64,000 nt of DNA from an uncultured Gilliamella sp. (GTDB lineage Bacteria > Pseudomonadota > Gammaproteobacteria > Enterobacterales > Orbaceae): assembly GCA_945271295.1 (NCBI GenBank), contig CALYPG010000002.1:105868-169867 (forward strand), read 5' to 3'. Shown here in pieces: positions 17,845-28,380 of this stretch (positions are counted from its first letter, which is position 1; each line of letters begins with the position of its first letter). The notes beneath the pieces are model-generated. The model was not told where the DNA came from. It ran no database searches and saw only the letters and a list, made by a program, of their open reading frames with translations. The translations under genes and the position numbers were made by a program.

Positions 17845-19218
17845 TTAACGCAAAATTAAATAAATACGACTATCGCCTCGTACAATATTTAAAGCAATTG
17901 CCGATGGATTACTATCAATAATTTTACGAAGATCAGCAATATTATTCACTCGTTGTTTATTAACACCAGTAATAAGATCACCCTCTTGTAGGCTTAAGCG
18001 AGAGGCAGGTGAATTTTTAGCAATACTTTCAATCAAGACACCTTTTTGTCCTTTAATATTACCATTACTCAGCGTAGCACCATCAAGTGCCTCATGTAGA
18101 GATTTTGCCTCAGTTGTAGACTCATCACTATTTTTCAGTTTAACGTTTACTGATATTTCTTTTCCATCACGAATTAAACCTAATTGAACAGTTCTACCTG
18201 CTCCAGTTGTAGCAACCTTAGCCCTTAATTCGGCAAAACTATCAACGGGTTTGCCATCCATTGAGATAATAATATCACCAGCTTTTATACCGGCATCTTT
18301 GGCCGCTGAATCATCAAGAACTTCACTAACAAATGCACCTTTTTGAACATCAAGCTCAAATACATCAGCAATATCGGAGGTTAATTCATTGCCTTTAATA
18401 CCAAGTACCCCACGTTTAACTTCACCAAATTCAATAATTTGTGAAGTTAAATTTTTGACCATGTTACTTGGAATAGCAAAACCGATACCAACATTTCCTC
18501 CATTAGGAGCAATAATTGCTGTATTAATACCTATTAATTCACCATTTAAATTAACTAGTGCGCCACCAGAATTCCCTTGGTTAATTGATGCATCTGTTTG
18601 AATAAAATTTTCAAATCCATTCATATTCAGCCCACTTCGAGCCAATGCGGAAATAATACCTGAAGTCACTGTTTGACCAATACCAAAAGGGTTACCAATT
18701 GCTATTGCATAATCACCAACACGTAATTTATCTGAGTCAGCTAACTTAATGGCTGTCAATTTTTTAGCATCATCAATCTTAAGTAATGCAATATCACTTT
18801 GTGGATCTTTACCAATTAATTTAGCTTTATACTCATGACCATCATTCAGTTCAATAGTAATTTTATCAGCATTATCAATAACATGGTTATTGGTTACTAT
18901 ATATCCTTTTTCTGCATCAATAATTACCCCCGAACCTAGTCCGGTAAACGTTCTTGATTGACTTTCGGGATAACCAAAAAAACGCCTAAATTCCTCAGGT
19001 ATATTATTTTGCATTTTAGCTGTTCCTTCAACTTTAATACTGACAACCGAAGGTAACACTGTCGCAAGCATCGGCGCTAAACTCGGTTGTTTTGTATTAT
19101 CATCAGAAGGGATTGTCGGAAAAGCAGCATAAACATTTGGTAACGAAGTCAAACTCATACCTAAACTTAATGTTAAAACGCTTAGTAACTTTTTGTGTTT
19201 CTTTAATGTGTGGAACAT
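17845..19218 (-). CDS. degQ: periplasmic serine endoprotease/chaperone DegQ (DegP/HtrA family)
   Basis: Periplasmic Do-family protease of 457 residues, nearly the 455 of E. coli DegQ. A signal peptide (LLSVLTLSLGMSLTSLPNVYA) is removed near residue 31. The protease domain has the triad His in VTNNHVIDN, Asp in SDIALLKID and Ser in NQGNSGGALV. Two PDZ domains follow, near residues 265-350 and 380-455. The short LA loop in the protease domain (the QSRTFTG region) fits DegQ better than DegP. It degrades or holds misfolded envelope proteins. Gene order zapG-degQ-degS is the enterobacterial one. Confidence 0.92.
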   Translation of the reverse strand: MFHTLKKHKKLLSVLTLSLGMSLTSLPNVYAAFPTIPSDDNTKQPSLAPMLATVLPSVVSIKVEGTAKMQNNIPEEFRRFFGYPESQSRTFTGLGSGVIIDAEKGYIVTNNHVIDNADKITIELNDGHEYKAKLIGKDPQSDIALLKIDDAKKLTAIKLADSDKLRVGDYAIAIGNPFGIGQTVTSGIISALARSGLNMNGFENFIQTDASINQGNSGGALVNLNGELIGINTAIIAPNGGNVGIGFAIPSNMVKNLTSQIIEFGEVKRGVLGIKGNELTSDIADVFELDVQKGAFVSEVLDDSAAKDAGIKAGDIIISMDGKPVDSFAELRAKVATTGAGRTVQLGLIRDGKEISVNVKLKNSDESTTEAKSLHEALDGATLSNGNIKGQKGVLIESIAKNSPASRLSLQEGDLITGVNKQRVNNIADLRKIIDSNPSAIALNIVRGDSRIYLILR

Positions 19219-19298
19219 TTTACAACTCTCACTATTTAATAATTTGATATTTAAATATAGTTAAACCAGATACAAATGGCGAAAAAATTTCATAATAC

Positions 19299-19703
19299 TT
19301 AAGATTTATTTTCATCTGTTTTGAATAAACCCGAAGGATTATCCGAATAGTCTTTGGGTTGTTTATCAAAAGTAAGTTTGTTGTTGATATTTGAATCACT
19401 ATTTGCTTCAAGATTTAAATTTGGTACATCTTCATTAACTATAAACTGACTTGAGTTTTCAGCCATGTGTTGATAAAGGCTGCGAAAATCTTTAGCCATA
19501 TTATCCAATATTTCGGCACTATGTGAAAAATGTTTAGTGATCATTTCTTTCAGCCTATTTAACTCATTTTTAGTTTGTTCAAGCTCTTTTTTTGCTTTGG
19601 TATATTTACGTGCATTAGGACTAATAATGCTCATAAAAATAAGCCCAATGACAAAACCAGTAGCCAATCCAATGATTAAAAAAGTTACTATATCTTTATC
19701 CAT
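19299..19703 (-). CDS. zapG: ZapG/YhcB family inner-membrane protein (DUF1043)
   Basis: A 134-residue protein with one N-terminal membrane helix (VTFLIIGLATGFVIGLIFM) followed by a coiled coil (YTKAKKELEQTKNELNRLKEM) and a polar, low-complexity tail. This matches YhcB/ZapG, which in E. coli links the cell-division machinery to envelope growth. Length is 132 in E. coli. Position next to degQ is also conserved. The conserved FSHSAEILDNMAKDFRSLYQH segment after the coil supports the assignment. The gene has AGGAG upstream of its ATG. Confidence 0.88.
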   Translation of the reverse strand: MDKDIVTFLIIGLATGFVIGLIFMSIISPNARKYTKAKKELEQTKNELNRLKEMITKHFSHSAEILDNMAKDFRSLYQHMAENSSQFIVNEDVPNLNLEANSDSNINNKLTFDKQPKDYSDNPSGLFKTDENKS

Positions 19704-19760
19704 ATTTCACTCCTCGTTTTTTGTTATATAGTTATGTAAAAATTGACAATTAGCCTTACT

Positions 19761-20222
19761 TTATTTTGCATGGTTAGCAAGTTTTATCAATTGTTTTTTT
19801 AATTTATCAGGCGAATTTTCAGCTAAGGTATATAAAAACATTGCACTTTTAGGTGTTATAACGCTTAATAATTTTTTTTGATTTAATGACTGATTATTTA
19901 GTTCAGATAACTGAGCTGAAATATTTGGATTAATCTGATATTGAATTGAAGATAAAGATGGTAAAGTTTTTCTTCGTATACCTTGTATTAAATTACTTTG
20001 TTCATATCTTAATCTCGACAACCAGCTAGCTGAACTTACCTCTATAATAAGTACACCACAACGATAATTAGCAACTCTGCATTGCTGATTTAATGGAGGA
20101 GGTAATATATCCTTAACAACATTAGACAACTTACTCAACGCAATAGTTCTTTCTTGAATTTTTGACAATGAGGAAGCTTGTAATAAAATTGACGTTAATA
20201 TTCTTGGTTCATTATAACGCAT
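19761..20222 (-). CDS. dciA: DciA-like (DUF721) replicative-helicase loader
   Basis: About 153 residues of the DUF721 family. The core reads LPPPLNQQCRVANYRCGVLIIEVSSASWLSRLRYEQ, with an N-terminal helix before and a KLANHAK tail after. DciA is the ancestral bacterial loader or operator of DnaB helicase; enterobacteria have replaced it by phage-derived DnaC. Finding it here suggests the organism loads DnaB the older way, like Pasteurellaceae and Vibrionaceae. It lies upstream of zapG-degQ-degS on the same strand. Small size and low conservation leave some doubt. Confidence 0.8.
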   Translation of the reverse strand: MRYNEPRILTSILLQASSLSKIQERTIALSKLSNVVKDILPPPLNQQCRVANYRCGVLIIEVSSASWLSRLRYEQSNLIQGIRRKTLPSLSSIQYQINPNISAQLSELNNQSLNQKKLLSVITPKSAMFLYTLAENSPDKLKKQLIKLANHAK

Positions 20223-20610
20223 GAATTAGTTTTATCCTTCTGTTGTTTACCAAACAAAGAACAAAAAGTCTTTAAGCTAAATAAGGTTATTAAAGATAAA
20301 CTAATTTACTCTATTTATTATAAAATGTCTCATTCAAAAAAATATATTTACATTTTGTTAAAATTTCATTTACTCAATCACTTTTAAAAGAAGTGGATTA
20401 AAGTTATGTTGCTTAATAAAAATTGTTTAGTTTGAATTTTATTCAAGTTAAACCATTTTCTATATTAGAGAATAAATATTGAATATTATGATTAAAATAA
20501 TCCTATAAAAAATATAAAGTTATTTTAACCCTAATAGAGATTATGCAGACTAATAAAGGTTATTCTTATTATTCTATTTTACTTATTCAACTTAAAATTT
20601 TTTACAATAA
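20223..20610. other. AT-rich intergenic region
   Basis: Nearly 390 bases between dciA and the terminator of the GH31 gene. It must hold the dciA promoter on the minus strand. I see no coding potential, repeat or structured RNA in it. Confidence 0.5.
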
Positions 20611-20648
20611 AACATCTCATTATCTTGAAAAATAGATAATAAGATGTT
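20611..20648 (-). terminator. terminator of the uxuB-uxaC-GH31 operon
   Basis: A 15-base stem with one mismatch (AACATCTCATTATCT against AGATAATAAGATGTT) and an eight-base loop. On the minus strand it is followed by TTTATTGT. It lies 11 bases past the GH31 stop codon. Confidence 0.8.
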
Positions 20649-20659
20649 TGTTCAGTCCA

Positions 20660-23035
20660 TTATCTCAATGAATCTAATTTTACCGTTTTGGTAATTTGGT
20701 TATTAATATAAAGAGTTCTTGTTTCCCCTTTAGGTAACGTAATAACAAGTTCATTCCATGCAGGACTATACTCGCCTTTTGATTGTAGCATTAAATCTAT
20801 TCGTTGGTTATTTGAACTTAGCTGCCAATCGATCCATAACGCTTTACCTTCTTTATATGCATAACTTTCACCATCATCTTCAAAAAAAGTTCCTTTTGAA
20901 GAAGCTACCCCTTTAGCTGGGAATACCCTGAATTCACGATAATCATCTTGCTGGTGATTAACAAAAGCCATACGATTAGAAATTGGTATTATCGCACCAG
21001 CTCTAACTAATAAAGGGAATGATTCAAGCGGTGCAGGTAATGTTACTGACTGTTTTCCACTAAACCATTGATGAGAGTGAAAACAATACCAACCCGTTTG
21101 ATTATCGGGTAAATAAACAGTACGTTCACGTTGTTCAGGTTCAACAATACTTGCAACTAAGAGATCTTTACCAATCATAAAATCATCTGTTTCTGCAAAG
21201 GTATTGATATCATGTTCATGATCTAGAAAAGTTGGTCTTAACATAGGTTCATCATTTTGATGAGCATCCCATAATAGATTATAAAAATAAGGTAGTAATT
21301 GGTAACGAAGGCAGATCATGTCACGAATAATTGGCGTGACTTCTGGGTACATCCATGGTTCATTAACAGTATGATCATCATTCCATGAATGAATTGTAAA
21401 GCGTGGATGCATTATGCCATTTTGCACCCAGCGGACAAATAATTCTGGCTCAGGTTTATCACCTGAAAAACCACCAACATCATGACCAACATTATAAAGA
21501 CCAGATAAACTCATTCCTAAACCCATTCGAATATTGTAACGGAGAGTTTGCCAATTAGTTCGATTATCACCAGACCAAGTTTGCACATAACGTTGAATAC
21601 CAGCACATCCAGAACGAGAAATTAAATATGGGCGAATATTGGGTTTAGCGCTTTGTTGTGCTTCCATAGAGGCTCTACACATTAGTAACGGCATAACCGG
21701 ACGAATATGTTTTATCGCTATCTCCCGACCAAAACCATGACAACGAGCTTCACCGTCCCATACCTCAAACTCATTGTTATCATTCCAAGTGGAATCAATG
21801 CCCATATCAAGAAGTTGTTTTGTGACATTTTGTTTCCACCAGTTAAAAGTAGCAGGATTAGTTAAATCTAGATGCGATCCCTCATCGTCCCAAAACACAG
21901 AACGTTCTGGATTATCAGTTTCTGAATCTTTTATGAACAAACCATTTTTTACTGCTTCACTATATTTGGGATGATCTTGTAATAAACAGGGTTTAATATT
22001 AGCGGCTATTTTTAATCCTGCTTCATGGTATGATTTAGTAAAGGCTTTTGGATCGGGGAACTTATCATAGTTCCAATTAAATACATAGCGTTTACCATTA
22101 ATTGAAGTATAACCTGAAGAAAGTTGAAAAGAATCACATGGAATCCCATGTACTTTACACAAATCAATAAAATGTTGCATCTGCTCTTGAGCATTTGGAG
22201 CATCAGTATAAAACATAGTGGACCCACTGTAACCCATACTCCATTTAGGACCAAAAAAGGTTTTTCCTGTAAGTTTGATAAATGATTTAGTCACATCGAT
22301 TATTTTAGGTCCTAAAAAGAAATACATATCGATATCACCTGCTTCGGCCTGGTAACGACGATACGGAAGATGATAGTTATCATGTTCAGTGCCAAGATCA
22401 ATCCAACAACTACAAAGATTGTCGTAAAACATGCCAAAACTAACTGCATTACGGTGAGTAATAGTAAAAGGAATATGTTTGTATAAAGGGTCGGTGTCTT
22501 TAGCGTTATATCCCATTGCGTCAAGGTTTCTCATTTCAAAGCGTCTACCTGCTCGATTAAGATCACCTGCTTTTTCACCTAAGCCATAATAATGCTCATT
22601 TTTATACCTACGTTGATAGTGAGCAATACCATCACCATGTGGATTAATCAAATAAGCACTTGTTTTTCTATCTTCAACCAGAAGTTCCCAAACACCATGT
22701 TCATTTTTATATTCCCAGGTTAACGATAATGGCTGGCTAATGGTCACCCGTAACTGTTGTGTACTGATACTGATTTGATCATCACTTTTGGATAAGTGAT
22801 AGGTTGGTAATGAAAAGCCTTCGGTACTAAGCCGATCTCTTCCTTCTAATGGTGTATCTTTATTTGGCGTGATACTCCAAGTTCGATCTAAAGACAATGC
22901 ATTATTGCGTTTAATTAATACACGAAATAGTTTTTCTTCAAGAACATAAACACAAAAATTATATTTTTCATCAACTAACAGTTCAATACAGTTATTTTGT
23001 TCTTGTTTAAATATCCATTTTTTTAATGTTTTCAT
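20660..23035 (-). CDS. glycoside hydrolase family 31 (alpha-glycosidase)
   Basis: Cytosolic retaining alpha-glycosidase of 791 residues with no signal peptide. The N-terminal beta-sandwich has YYGLGEKAGDLNRAGRRFEMR. The catalytic barrel carries the nucleophile Asp in WNDNNEFEVWDG and the acid/base Asp in RYVQTWSGDNRTNW, both standard GH31 motifs. Beta-sheet C-terminal domains follow. GH31 covers alpha-glucosidases, alpha-xylosidases, sulfoquinovosidases and others. Being third in an operon with uxuB and uxaC suggests a hexuronate-bearing alpha-glycoside as substrate, but that is inference. It is 91 bases downstream of uxaC and has GAGG before its ATG. Confidence 0.9.
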   Translation of the reverse strand: MKTLKKWIFKQEQNNCIELLVDEKYNFCVYVLEEKLFRVLIKRNNALSLDRTWSITPNKDTPLEGRDRLSTEGFSLPTYHLSKSDDQISISTQQLRVTISQPLSLTWEYKNEHGVWELLVEDRKTSAYLINPHGDGIAHYQRRYKNEHYYGLGEKAGDLNRAGRRFEMRNLDAMGYNAKDTDPLYKHIPFTITHRNAVSFGMFYDNLCSCWIDLGTEHDNYHLPYRRYQAEAGDIDMYFFLGPKIIDVTKSFIKLTGKTFFGPKWSMGYSGSTMFYTDAPNAQEQMQHFIDLCKVHGIPCDSFQLSSGYTSINGKRYVFNWNYDKFPDPKAFTKSYHEAGLKIAANIKPCLLQDHPKYSEAVKNGLFIKDSETDNPERSVFWDDEGSHLDLTNPATFNWWKQNVTKQLLDMGIDSTWNDNNEFEVWDGEARCHGFGREIAIKHIRPVMPLLMCRASMEAQQSAKPNIRPYLISRSGCAGIQRYVQTWSGDNRTNWQTLRYNIRMGLGMSLSGLYNVGHDVGGFSGDKPEPELFVRWVQNGIMHPRFTIHSWNDDHTVNEPWMYPEVTPIIRDMICLRYQLLPYFYNLLWDAHQNDEPMLRPTFLDHEHDINTFAETDDFMIGKDLLVASIVEPEQRERTVYLPDNQTGWYCFHSHQWFSGKQSVTLPAPLESFPLLVRAGAIIPISNRMAFVNHQQDDYREFRVFPAKGVASSKGTFFEDDGESYAYKEGKALWIDWQLSSNNQRIDLMLQSKGEYSPAWNELVITLPKGETRTLYINNQITKTVKLDSLR

Positions 23036-23126
23036 TTTACAACCTCATAAAAAACACTTATCGATCTAATATTAGATTTCTTTATTAAATACGCTATTAT
23101 GTCACTTAAATATATACCGACACTCG

Positions 23127-24536
23127 TTATTTATTTGGAAAATAACGGCTAGCATTATTGAAACAAATATCTTGAATCATTTTTCCCACCATATCAAAAT
23201 CCGCAGGGATTTCGCCGTTTTCCATCCAATTTGCAATCATATTGCACAAAATCCGTCTAAAGTACTCATGCCTTGTGAATGATAAAAAACTACGTGAATC
23301 TGTGAGCATTCCGACAAATTGACTTAATAACCCCATTTGCGATAACTGCATAAGTTGCCGTTCCATACCATCTTTCTGATCATTGAACCACCAACCTGAA
23401 CCAAATTGAATTTTTCCGCTTATTCCCGAACCTTGAAAATTACCAGCCATTGTGGCTAAAACTTCATTATCGCTTGGATTTAAACAATATAAGATAGTTT
23501 TTGGTAATTGATCAGTTAAATCTAAAATACCTAGTAGAGCAGAAAGTGGTTCTGCAATCGGTCTGTCACCAATTGAATCAAACCCAGCATCAGCACCCAA
23601 TATCTTAAACATTCTTTGATTATTATTTCGTAATGCACCTAAATGTAATTGCATAACCCAATTACGTTTATGATATTGCTTACCTAGCCATACCAGCACA
23701 GCCGTACTGAACTGGGCAATTTCAAGTTCAGAAAGAGTTTGATTATTCAGACGTTTAGTTAATATATTATCAAGTTGTTTTTCAGGTGGAATGGCAGCAT
23801 AGCGTAATATTTCAATACCATGATCAGATGCTTCACAGCCATGGTATGCAAAATAGTCTAAACGTTTAGATAGTGCATGAAGTAGTTTTTCAAAACTAGT
23901 GATCTCAATATCAGTAACCTTACCTAATTGATCAATATAGTTCACAAAACCAGATAACTCTATTTTAAAGACTTTATCTGGTCGCCAACTAGGCCTTACT
24001 TTAATTAAAAAAGTGTCATCCAGATGGATTTGTTTATGATATTCCAGTGAATCAATTGGGTCATCAGTTGTACCAACCGCTTTCACATTCATTTGTTTTA
24101 AAATACCTCGAGTTGAAAATTCAGCTGTAGCTAATTTTTCATTCGCCTGATGCCAAATGGTCTCAGCCGTTTTTTCATTAAATAAGATATTTTTTATACC
24201 AAATGGACGTCTTAATTCTAAATGTGTCCAATGATAAATTGGATTACCGAGTGTTAAAGGTACAACCTTCGCCCAAGTAAGATATTTTTCATAATCTGTC
24301 GCCTTACCGGTAATAAAATGTTCATCGATCCCCGCCGTTCGTAGTACTCGCCATTTATAATGGTCACCAGTTAACCATATTTCAGTTAAATTACTAAAAT
24401 TCTTATTATCGGCGATATCTTTTACTGGTAAGTGGCAATGATAATCATAGATCGGTTGAGCTTGAGCATAATCAAAATAGAGTTTTTGAGCTGTTTGTGT
24501 CTGCAATAAGAAATTATCATCTAAAAAACTTTTCAT
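23127..24536 (-). CDS. uxaC: glucuronate/galacturonate isomerase UxaC
   Basis: Converts D-glucuronate to D-fructuronate and D-galacturonate to D-tagaturonate, the first cytosolic step of hexuronate breakdown. The 469 residues match the E. coli enzyme (470) in length. Recognisable family stretches are [15 protein letters not shown] with the metal-binding histidines, [41 protein letters not shown] and [20 protein letters not shown]. It lies 14 bases downstream of uxuB. In E. coli uxaC pairs with uxaA instead, so here it is attached to the glucuronate branch. Confidence 0.95.
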   Translation of the reverse strand: MKSFLDDNFLLQTQTAQKLYFDYAQAQPIYDYHCHLPVKDIADNKNFSNLTEIWLTGDHYKWRVLRTAGIDEHFITGKATDYEKYLTWAKVVPLTLGNPIYHWTHLELRRPFGIKNILFNEKTAETIWHQANEKLATAEFSTRGILKQMNVKAVGTTDDPIDSLEYHKQIHLDDTFLIKVRPSWRPDKVFKIELSGFVNYIDQLGKVTDIEITSFEKLLHALSKRLDYFAYHGCEASDHGIEILRYAAIPPEKQLDNILTKRLNNQTLSELEIAQFSTAVLVWLGKQYHKRNWVMQLHLGALRNNNQRMFKILGADAGFDSIGDRPIAEPLSALLGILDLTDQLPKTILYCLNPSDNEVLATMAGNFQGSGISGKIQFGSGWWFNDQKDGMERQLMQLSQMGLLSQFVGMLTDSRSFLSFTRHEYFRRILCNMIANWMENGEIPADFDMVGKMIQDICFNNASRYFPNK

Positions 24537-24550
24537 TATTTCTTCATCCG

Positions 24551-26023
24551 TTATAAGCTAATTAATTCACAGATTGTTTGTTTAGCCCCTTTTTGCATCA
24601 AGCTAAGATAATGTTCAGTAATTGTTTGTTTAAACTGGGCATTGTTTGGCAAATCATCACCAAAAACCTGATCCAAACTCAATAATGCATTGACTCGGTC
24701 GATACCATCTTGAGTTGAATTAACCAAATCTTTCAATTTTTCATGCATAGGGTCACGAATTTCTATTGGTTGCTGATTATCATCAATGCCACCGACGTAA
24801 CGCATCCAACCAGCAACACCAAGTGCCAGTAATGAAAAATTCGAATCATTTTTAATGTGCCAACGAATTGAATCTAACATTCTTTGTGGTAATTTTTGTG
24901 TACCATCCATAGCAATTTGCCATGTTTTATGTTGCAAGGCTGGGTTACTAAATCGTTCAATAAGTCTATCTGCATATTGTGGTAAATTTACATGGGCGGG
25001 GACATGAAGTGTTGGTGCTTGTTGGGTCATCATCAACTTAAGCGTTGCTTTTTTATAATTCTCATCATTCATGCAATCATTAATATGCTGATAACCGGCT
25101 AAATACCCTAAATAAGCTAAAAAGGAATGACTACCGTTTAGCATCCTAAGTTTCATCTCTTCATAAGGCACAACATCTTTTACAAACTCAGCCCCTACTT
25201 CATTCCAATTAGGACGGTTAGTGACAAAATTATCTTCAATAACCCATTGTATAAATGGTTCACAAGCAATACCACATGGATCGGTCATGCCACCTAGTAT
25301 AGTTTGAATTTCATTAAGCGTTTCTGATGTGGCAGCAGGTACAATGCGATCTACCATTGTGCAGGGGAAAGTGGTATGAGTTTCAATCCAATCGGCTAAT
25401 TTTTGATCTCGAACCTTAGCTAACCCTAAAATGGCTTTTTTTAAAACTAAACCATTTTCTGGAATATTATCGCAAGATAAAGCTGTAAATGATTGAAGAC
25501 CTCGTTGCATTCTCCTATTTAGTGCTTCAACAATAACACCTGGAGCAGACATTGGCTTAGTTGGATTAGCTAGATCTGCTTTTATTAATCCATTATTGAG
25601 ATCCAACCCAATACCGCCAGGTAACATACAATACCCTTTTTCTGTCACAGTGAGTGAAACAATTTCAACCACAGGATCTGCCATTTTTTCTAAAATGGCG
25701 TTAATACCTTCTGTCTGCACTAACATTGATTCTTTTACACTACCAATAATAAATGCTTCTTTTGACTTAGCACCTTTTTCAAGTACGGTATATAAATGAT
25801 CTTGTCTACGCAATTCTTTTATTAATTCTTCACCGCCCACAATATTGACTTCACAAATAGCCCAATCACTATTACCACTAGCTAGTAACCGATCAGTAAG
25901 TAGTGCCTGATGAGCACGATGAAAAGCACCAAATCCTAAATGTACAATGCGCGAAACCATTGTTTCTCTGTTATATAGAGGTTTATTTTTAATTGTATGA
26001 GGAATATTTACTAAATTTAACAT
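24551..26023 (-). CDS. uxuB: D-mannonate oxidoreductase (fructuronate reductase) UxuB
   Basis: NADH-dependent reductase turning D-fructuronate into D-mannonate, which UxuA then dehydrates. About 490 residues. The Rossmann segment is [21 protein letters not shown]; further signatures are [29 protein letters not shown] and [22 protein letters not shown] with the catalytic Lys of the polyol-dehydrogenase family. Similarity to E. coli UxuB is clearly higher than to the tagaturonate reductase UxaB. An ATG four codons earlier exists, but GGTGG is best spaced for the ATG used here. First gene of the operon, divergent from uxuR. Confidence 0.93.
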   Translation of the reverse strand: MLNLVNIPHTIKNKPLYNRETMVSRIVHLGFGAFHRAHQALLTDRLLASGNSDWAICEVNIVGGEELIKELRRQDHLYTVLEKGAKSKEAFIIGSVKESMLVQTEGINAILEKMADPVVEIVSLTVTEKGYCMLPGGIGLDLNNGLIKADLANPTKPMSAPGVIVEALNRRMQRGLQSFTALSCDNIPENGLVLKKAILGLAKVRDQKLADWIETHTTFPCTMVDRIVPAATSETLNEIQTILGGMTDPCGIACEPFIQWVIEDNFVTNRPNWNEVGAEFVKDVVPYEEMKLRMLNGSHSFLAYLGYLAGYQHINDCMNDENYKKATLKLMMTQQAPTLHVPAHVNLPQYADRLIERFSNPALQHKTWQIAMDGTQKLPQRMLDSIRWHIKNDSNFSLLALGVAGWMRYVGGIDDNQQPIEIRDPMHEKLKDLVNSTQDGIDRVNALLSLDQVFGDDLPNNAQFKQTITEHYLSLMQKGAKQTICELISL

Positions 26024-26113
26024 TTCATCCACCATGTTAAGTGTTTAACAATTTCTTTTGGTTTAACATGTTTTCACTTGTAGATAAATTTTTCACCTTT
26101 ATTTTTTGTTTTT

Positions 26114-26129
26114 TGTGATAAATATCACA
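26114..26129. promoter_or_regulatory. CRP site between uxuB and uxuR
   Basis: TGTGA, six bases (TAAATA), TCACA: a perfect consensus CRP site in the divergent uxuB/uxuR control region. It predicts cAMP-dependent activation of the hexuronate genes, as known for uxuAB in E. coli. Confidence 0.85.
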
Positions 26130-26184
26130 TTTTTTGGTTTATTTTATATAAGTAACTAACAAAGGATCTATAATGCTAACTAAT

Positions 26185-26198
26185 ATTGGCATTCCAAT
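26185..26198. promoter_or_regulatory. UxuR/ExuR-type operator
   Basis: ATTGGCATTCCAAT closely resembles the palindromic ATTGGTATACCAAT recognised by UxuR and ExuR. It lies about 100 bases before uxuR and 160 before uxuB, suitable for repression of one or both. A related motif occurs upstream of exuT in this window. Confidence 0.75.
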
Positions 26199-26297
26199 TA
26201 TGAAGAAAAATGAAATTTTTCATAATAGACTTCTTGAACTTGTATTAATTAGCATATAATTGCCTTAATTATTTATAAAAAAAGAGGATTATTTAGA

Positions 26298-27059
26298 ATG
26301 CTAACCGTTAACCGGCTATATCAAGAAATTGGTAATGAGCTTAAATCATTATTAAAAAGTGGAACCTATAAAATTGGTGAACGGTTACCACCAGAAAGAG
26401 ATATTGCAGAAGCATTTAATGTAAGCCGTACAGTGGTACGTGAAGCATTGATAATGTTAGAGCTGGAAAATTTAGTGGTAGTAAAAAAAGGATCTGGTGT
26501 TTATGTAATTGGTTTACCGGATGAAGTTTTATCTGAAAAAGATAAAAAAATAGAAGAAGATGATTTGGGTCCATTTGAATTATTACAAGCAAGGCAATTA
26601 ATTGAAAGTAATATTGCTGCATTTGCAGCTTCACAAATAGTTAAAGCTGACATTATTGAACTCAGAGCAATACTGGAACAAGAACGCCAAATGTTAGAAC
26701 AAGGAATGCTTGATGATTATAGTGCCGATGAAATGTTTCATATTGCTATTGCTAGAGCGACCAAAAATTCAGTACTCGAAGGTTTACTAGCTGACTTATG
26801 GCAAAAACGTTCAGCTAGTAAAATGTGGGATCAATTACACAATCGTATTACTGATCATAGTTATCGTAAAAAGTGGTTATATGATCATGAAAAAATATTA
26901 CAAGCATTACAAGTTAAAGATGCAAAAACTGCACGTCATGCCATGTGGCAACATTTAGAAAATGTTAAACAGACATTAATGGAAGTTTCAGATAGTGAAG
27001 ATCCGAATTTTGATGGTTATTTATTCGAGTCTATACCGGTTGCAATTGTCAACCAATAA
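26298..27059 (+). CDS. uxuR: GntR/FCD-family hexuronate repressor (UxuR/ExuR type)
   Basis: Transcriptional repressor of 253 residues. The N-terminal winged helix (residues about 8-75) has GERLPPERDIAEAFNVSRTV and VREALIMLELENLVVVKKGS. The C-terminal FCD ligand domain begins at PFELLQARQLIESNIAAFAA and ends with TARHAMWQHLENVKQTLMEV and DGYLFES, all typical of UxuR and ExuR. Those two paralogues are hard to tell apart by eye; only one is present in this window and it may serve both roles. It should release its ATTGGT-type operators on binding fructuronate or galacturonate. AGAGGA precedes the start. Confidence 0.88.
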   Translation: MLTVNRLYQEIGNELKSLLKSGTYKIGERLPPERDIAEAFNVSRTVVREALIMLELENLVVVKKGSGVYVIGLPDEVLSEKDKKIEEDDLGPFELLQARQLIESNIAAFAASQIVKADIIELRAILEQERQMLEQGMLDDYSADEMFHIAIARATKNSVLEGLLADLWQKRSASKMWDQLHNRITDHSYRKKWLYDHEKILQALQVKDAKTARHAMWQHLENVKQTLMEVSDSEDPNFDGYLFESIPVAIVNQ

Positions 27060-27138
27060 ATAGCAAAAGGAATATCAATATTATTTGTGAATTTTGCTTC
27101 AAATAACACTGTAAGTAAATTTTGTTAAGGAGAGTTAG

Positions 27139-28320
27139 ATGGAACAAACAATGCGTTGGTTTGGGCCGAGTGACCCAGTATCATTAGACGACATAAAACA
27201 AGCTGGAGCAACAGGAATTGTTACCGCTTTGCATCATATTCCAAATGGTGAGATTTGGACAATTAGTGAAATTCAAAAACGAAAAAAAATGATTGAAGCG
27301 AAAGGATTAATATGGTCAGTTGTCGAGAGCATTCCTGTTCATGAAGAAATAAAAACGCATTCAGGAAATGTTGAGCAGCATATTGCAAATTATCAACAAT
27401 CCATCCGTAATTTGGCAGCTTGTGGCATTGATACCATCTGTTACAATTTTATGCCGGTTCTAGATTGGACACGTACTGATCTGGCTTATGAATTACCTGA
27501 TGGTTCAAGAGCATTGCGTTTTGATCAAGTTGCTTTTGCCGCTTTTGATATTCATCTGTTACAACGACCTAACGCTGAAAAAGATTATTCTGCCGAAGAT
27601 ATAACGTCTGCTAAAAAATATTTTGAACAAATGACACAAGCCGATAAAGATAAGCTTATAGCAAATATCATTGCCGGTTTACCTGGCGCCGAGGAAGGTT
27701 ATTCACTTGCGCAATTTAGAGCACACCTTGCAACTTACGATGGTATTGATAAAGCTCAATTACGTGAAAACTATGCTTATTTTTTAAAAGCTATTGTTCC
27801 TGTTGCTGAAGAGGTTGGAGCCTTATTAACAGTCCATCCTGACGATCCTCCTCGCCCAATTTTAGGTTTACCACGTATTGTTTCGACTATTGAAGATATG
27901 CAATGGATTAAAGAGACTGTTGATAGTATTCATAACGGTTTTTGTTTCTGTACTGGTTCTTATGGTGTTCGTAGTGATAATGATCTAGCTATGATGGCAG
28001 AAAAATTTGCTGACCGTGTGCATTTTATTCATTTACGAGCAACAGTGCGAGAAGATAATCCATTATCTTTCCATGAAGGTGATCATCTTGCAGGTGATGT
28101 TGATATGTATGCAGTAATTAAAGCTTTAGTTAGTGAAGAAGAGCGACGTAAAAAAGCAGGAATTAAACGTTCAATTCCAGTTCGTCCAGATCATGGGCAT
28201 CAAATGTTAGATGATCTGAAAAAAAGAACCAATCCAGGCTATTCGGCAATTGGTCGTTTACGTGGCTTAGCCGAAATTCGTGGTGTGGAATATGCGATAA
28301 AACGAGCATTTTTCAAATAA
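27139..28320 (+). CDS. uxuA: D-mannonate dehydratase UxuA
   Basis: Dehydrates D-mannonate to 2-keto-3-deoxygluconate with Mn2+ or Fe2+, feeding the Entner-Doudoroff enzymes. 393 residues against 394 in E. coli. Visible family segments are [22 protein letters not shown], split as [14 protein letters not shown] and IKQAGATG, the metal-site region [45 protein letters not shown] and [14 protein letters not shown]. It follows uxuR by 79 bases in the same direction and has a strong AAGGAGAG ribosome site. In E. coli uxuA and uxuB are adjacent; here they sit on either side of the regulator. Confidence 0.95.
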   Translation: MEQTMRWFGPSDPVSLDDIKQAGATGIVTALHHIPNGEIWTISEIQKRKKMIEAKGLIWSVVESIPVHEEIKTHSGNVEQHIANYQQSIRNLAACGIDTICYNFMPVLDWTRTDLAYELPDGSRALRFDQVAFAAFDIHLLQRPNAEKDYSAEDITSAKKYFEQMTQADKDKLIANIIAGLPGAEEGYSLAQFRAHLATYDGIDKAQLRENYAYFLKAIVPVAEEVGALLTVHPDDPPRPILGLPRIVSTIEDMQWIKETVDSIHNGFCFCTGSYGVRSDNDLAMMAEKFADRVHFIHLRATVREDNPLSFHEGDHLAGDVDMYAVIKALVSEEERRKKAGIKRSIPVRPDHGHQMLDDLKKRTNPGYSAIGRLRGLAEIRGVEYAIKRAFFK

Positions 28321-28353
28321 TATCAAAATTTAGTAATGTCTTTTCAAGATTAT

Positions 28354-28376
28354 GCCCATTTAATGGGCTTTTTTTA
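28354..28376 (+). terminator. uxuA terminator
   Basis: GCCCA-TTTAA-TGGGC stem-loop followed by seven T, 34 bases after the uxuA stop codon. Confidence 0.88.
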
Positions 28377-28380
28377 TTCT

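Noticed and set aside
26225..26275. Sigma-70 promoter for uxuR (TTGAAC ... TATAAT)
   Set aside because: The two hexamers are only 15 bases apart, too short for a confident promoter, so I did not list it.
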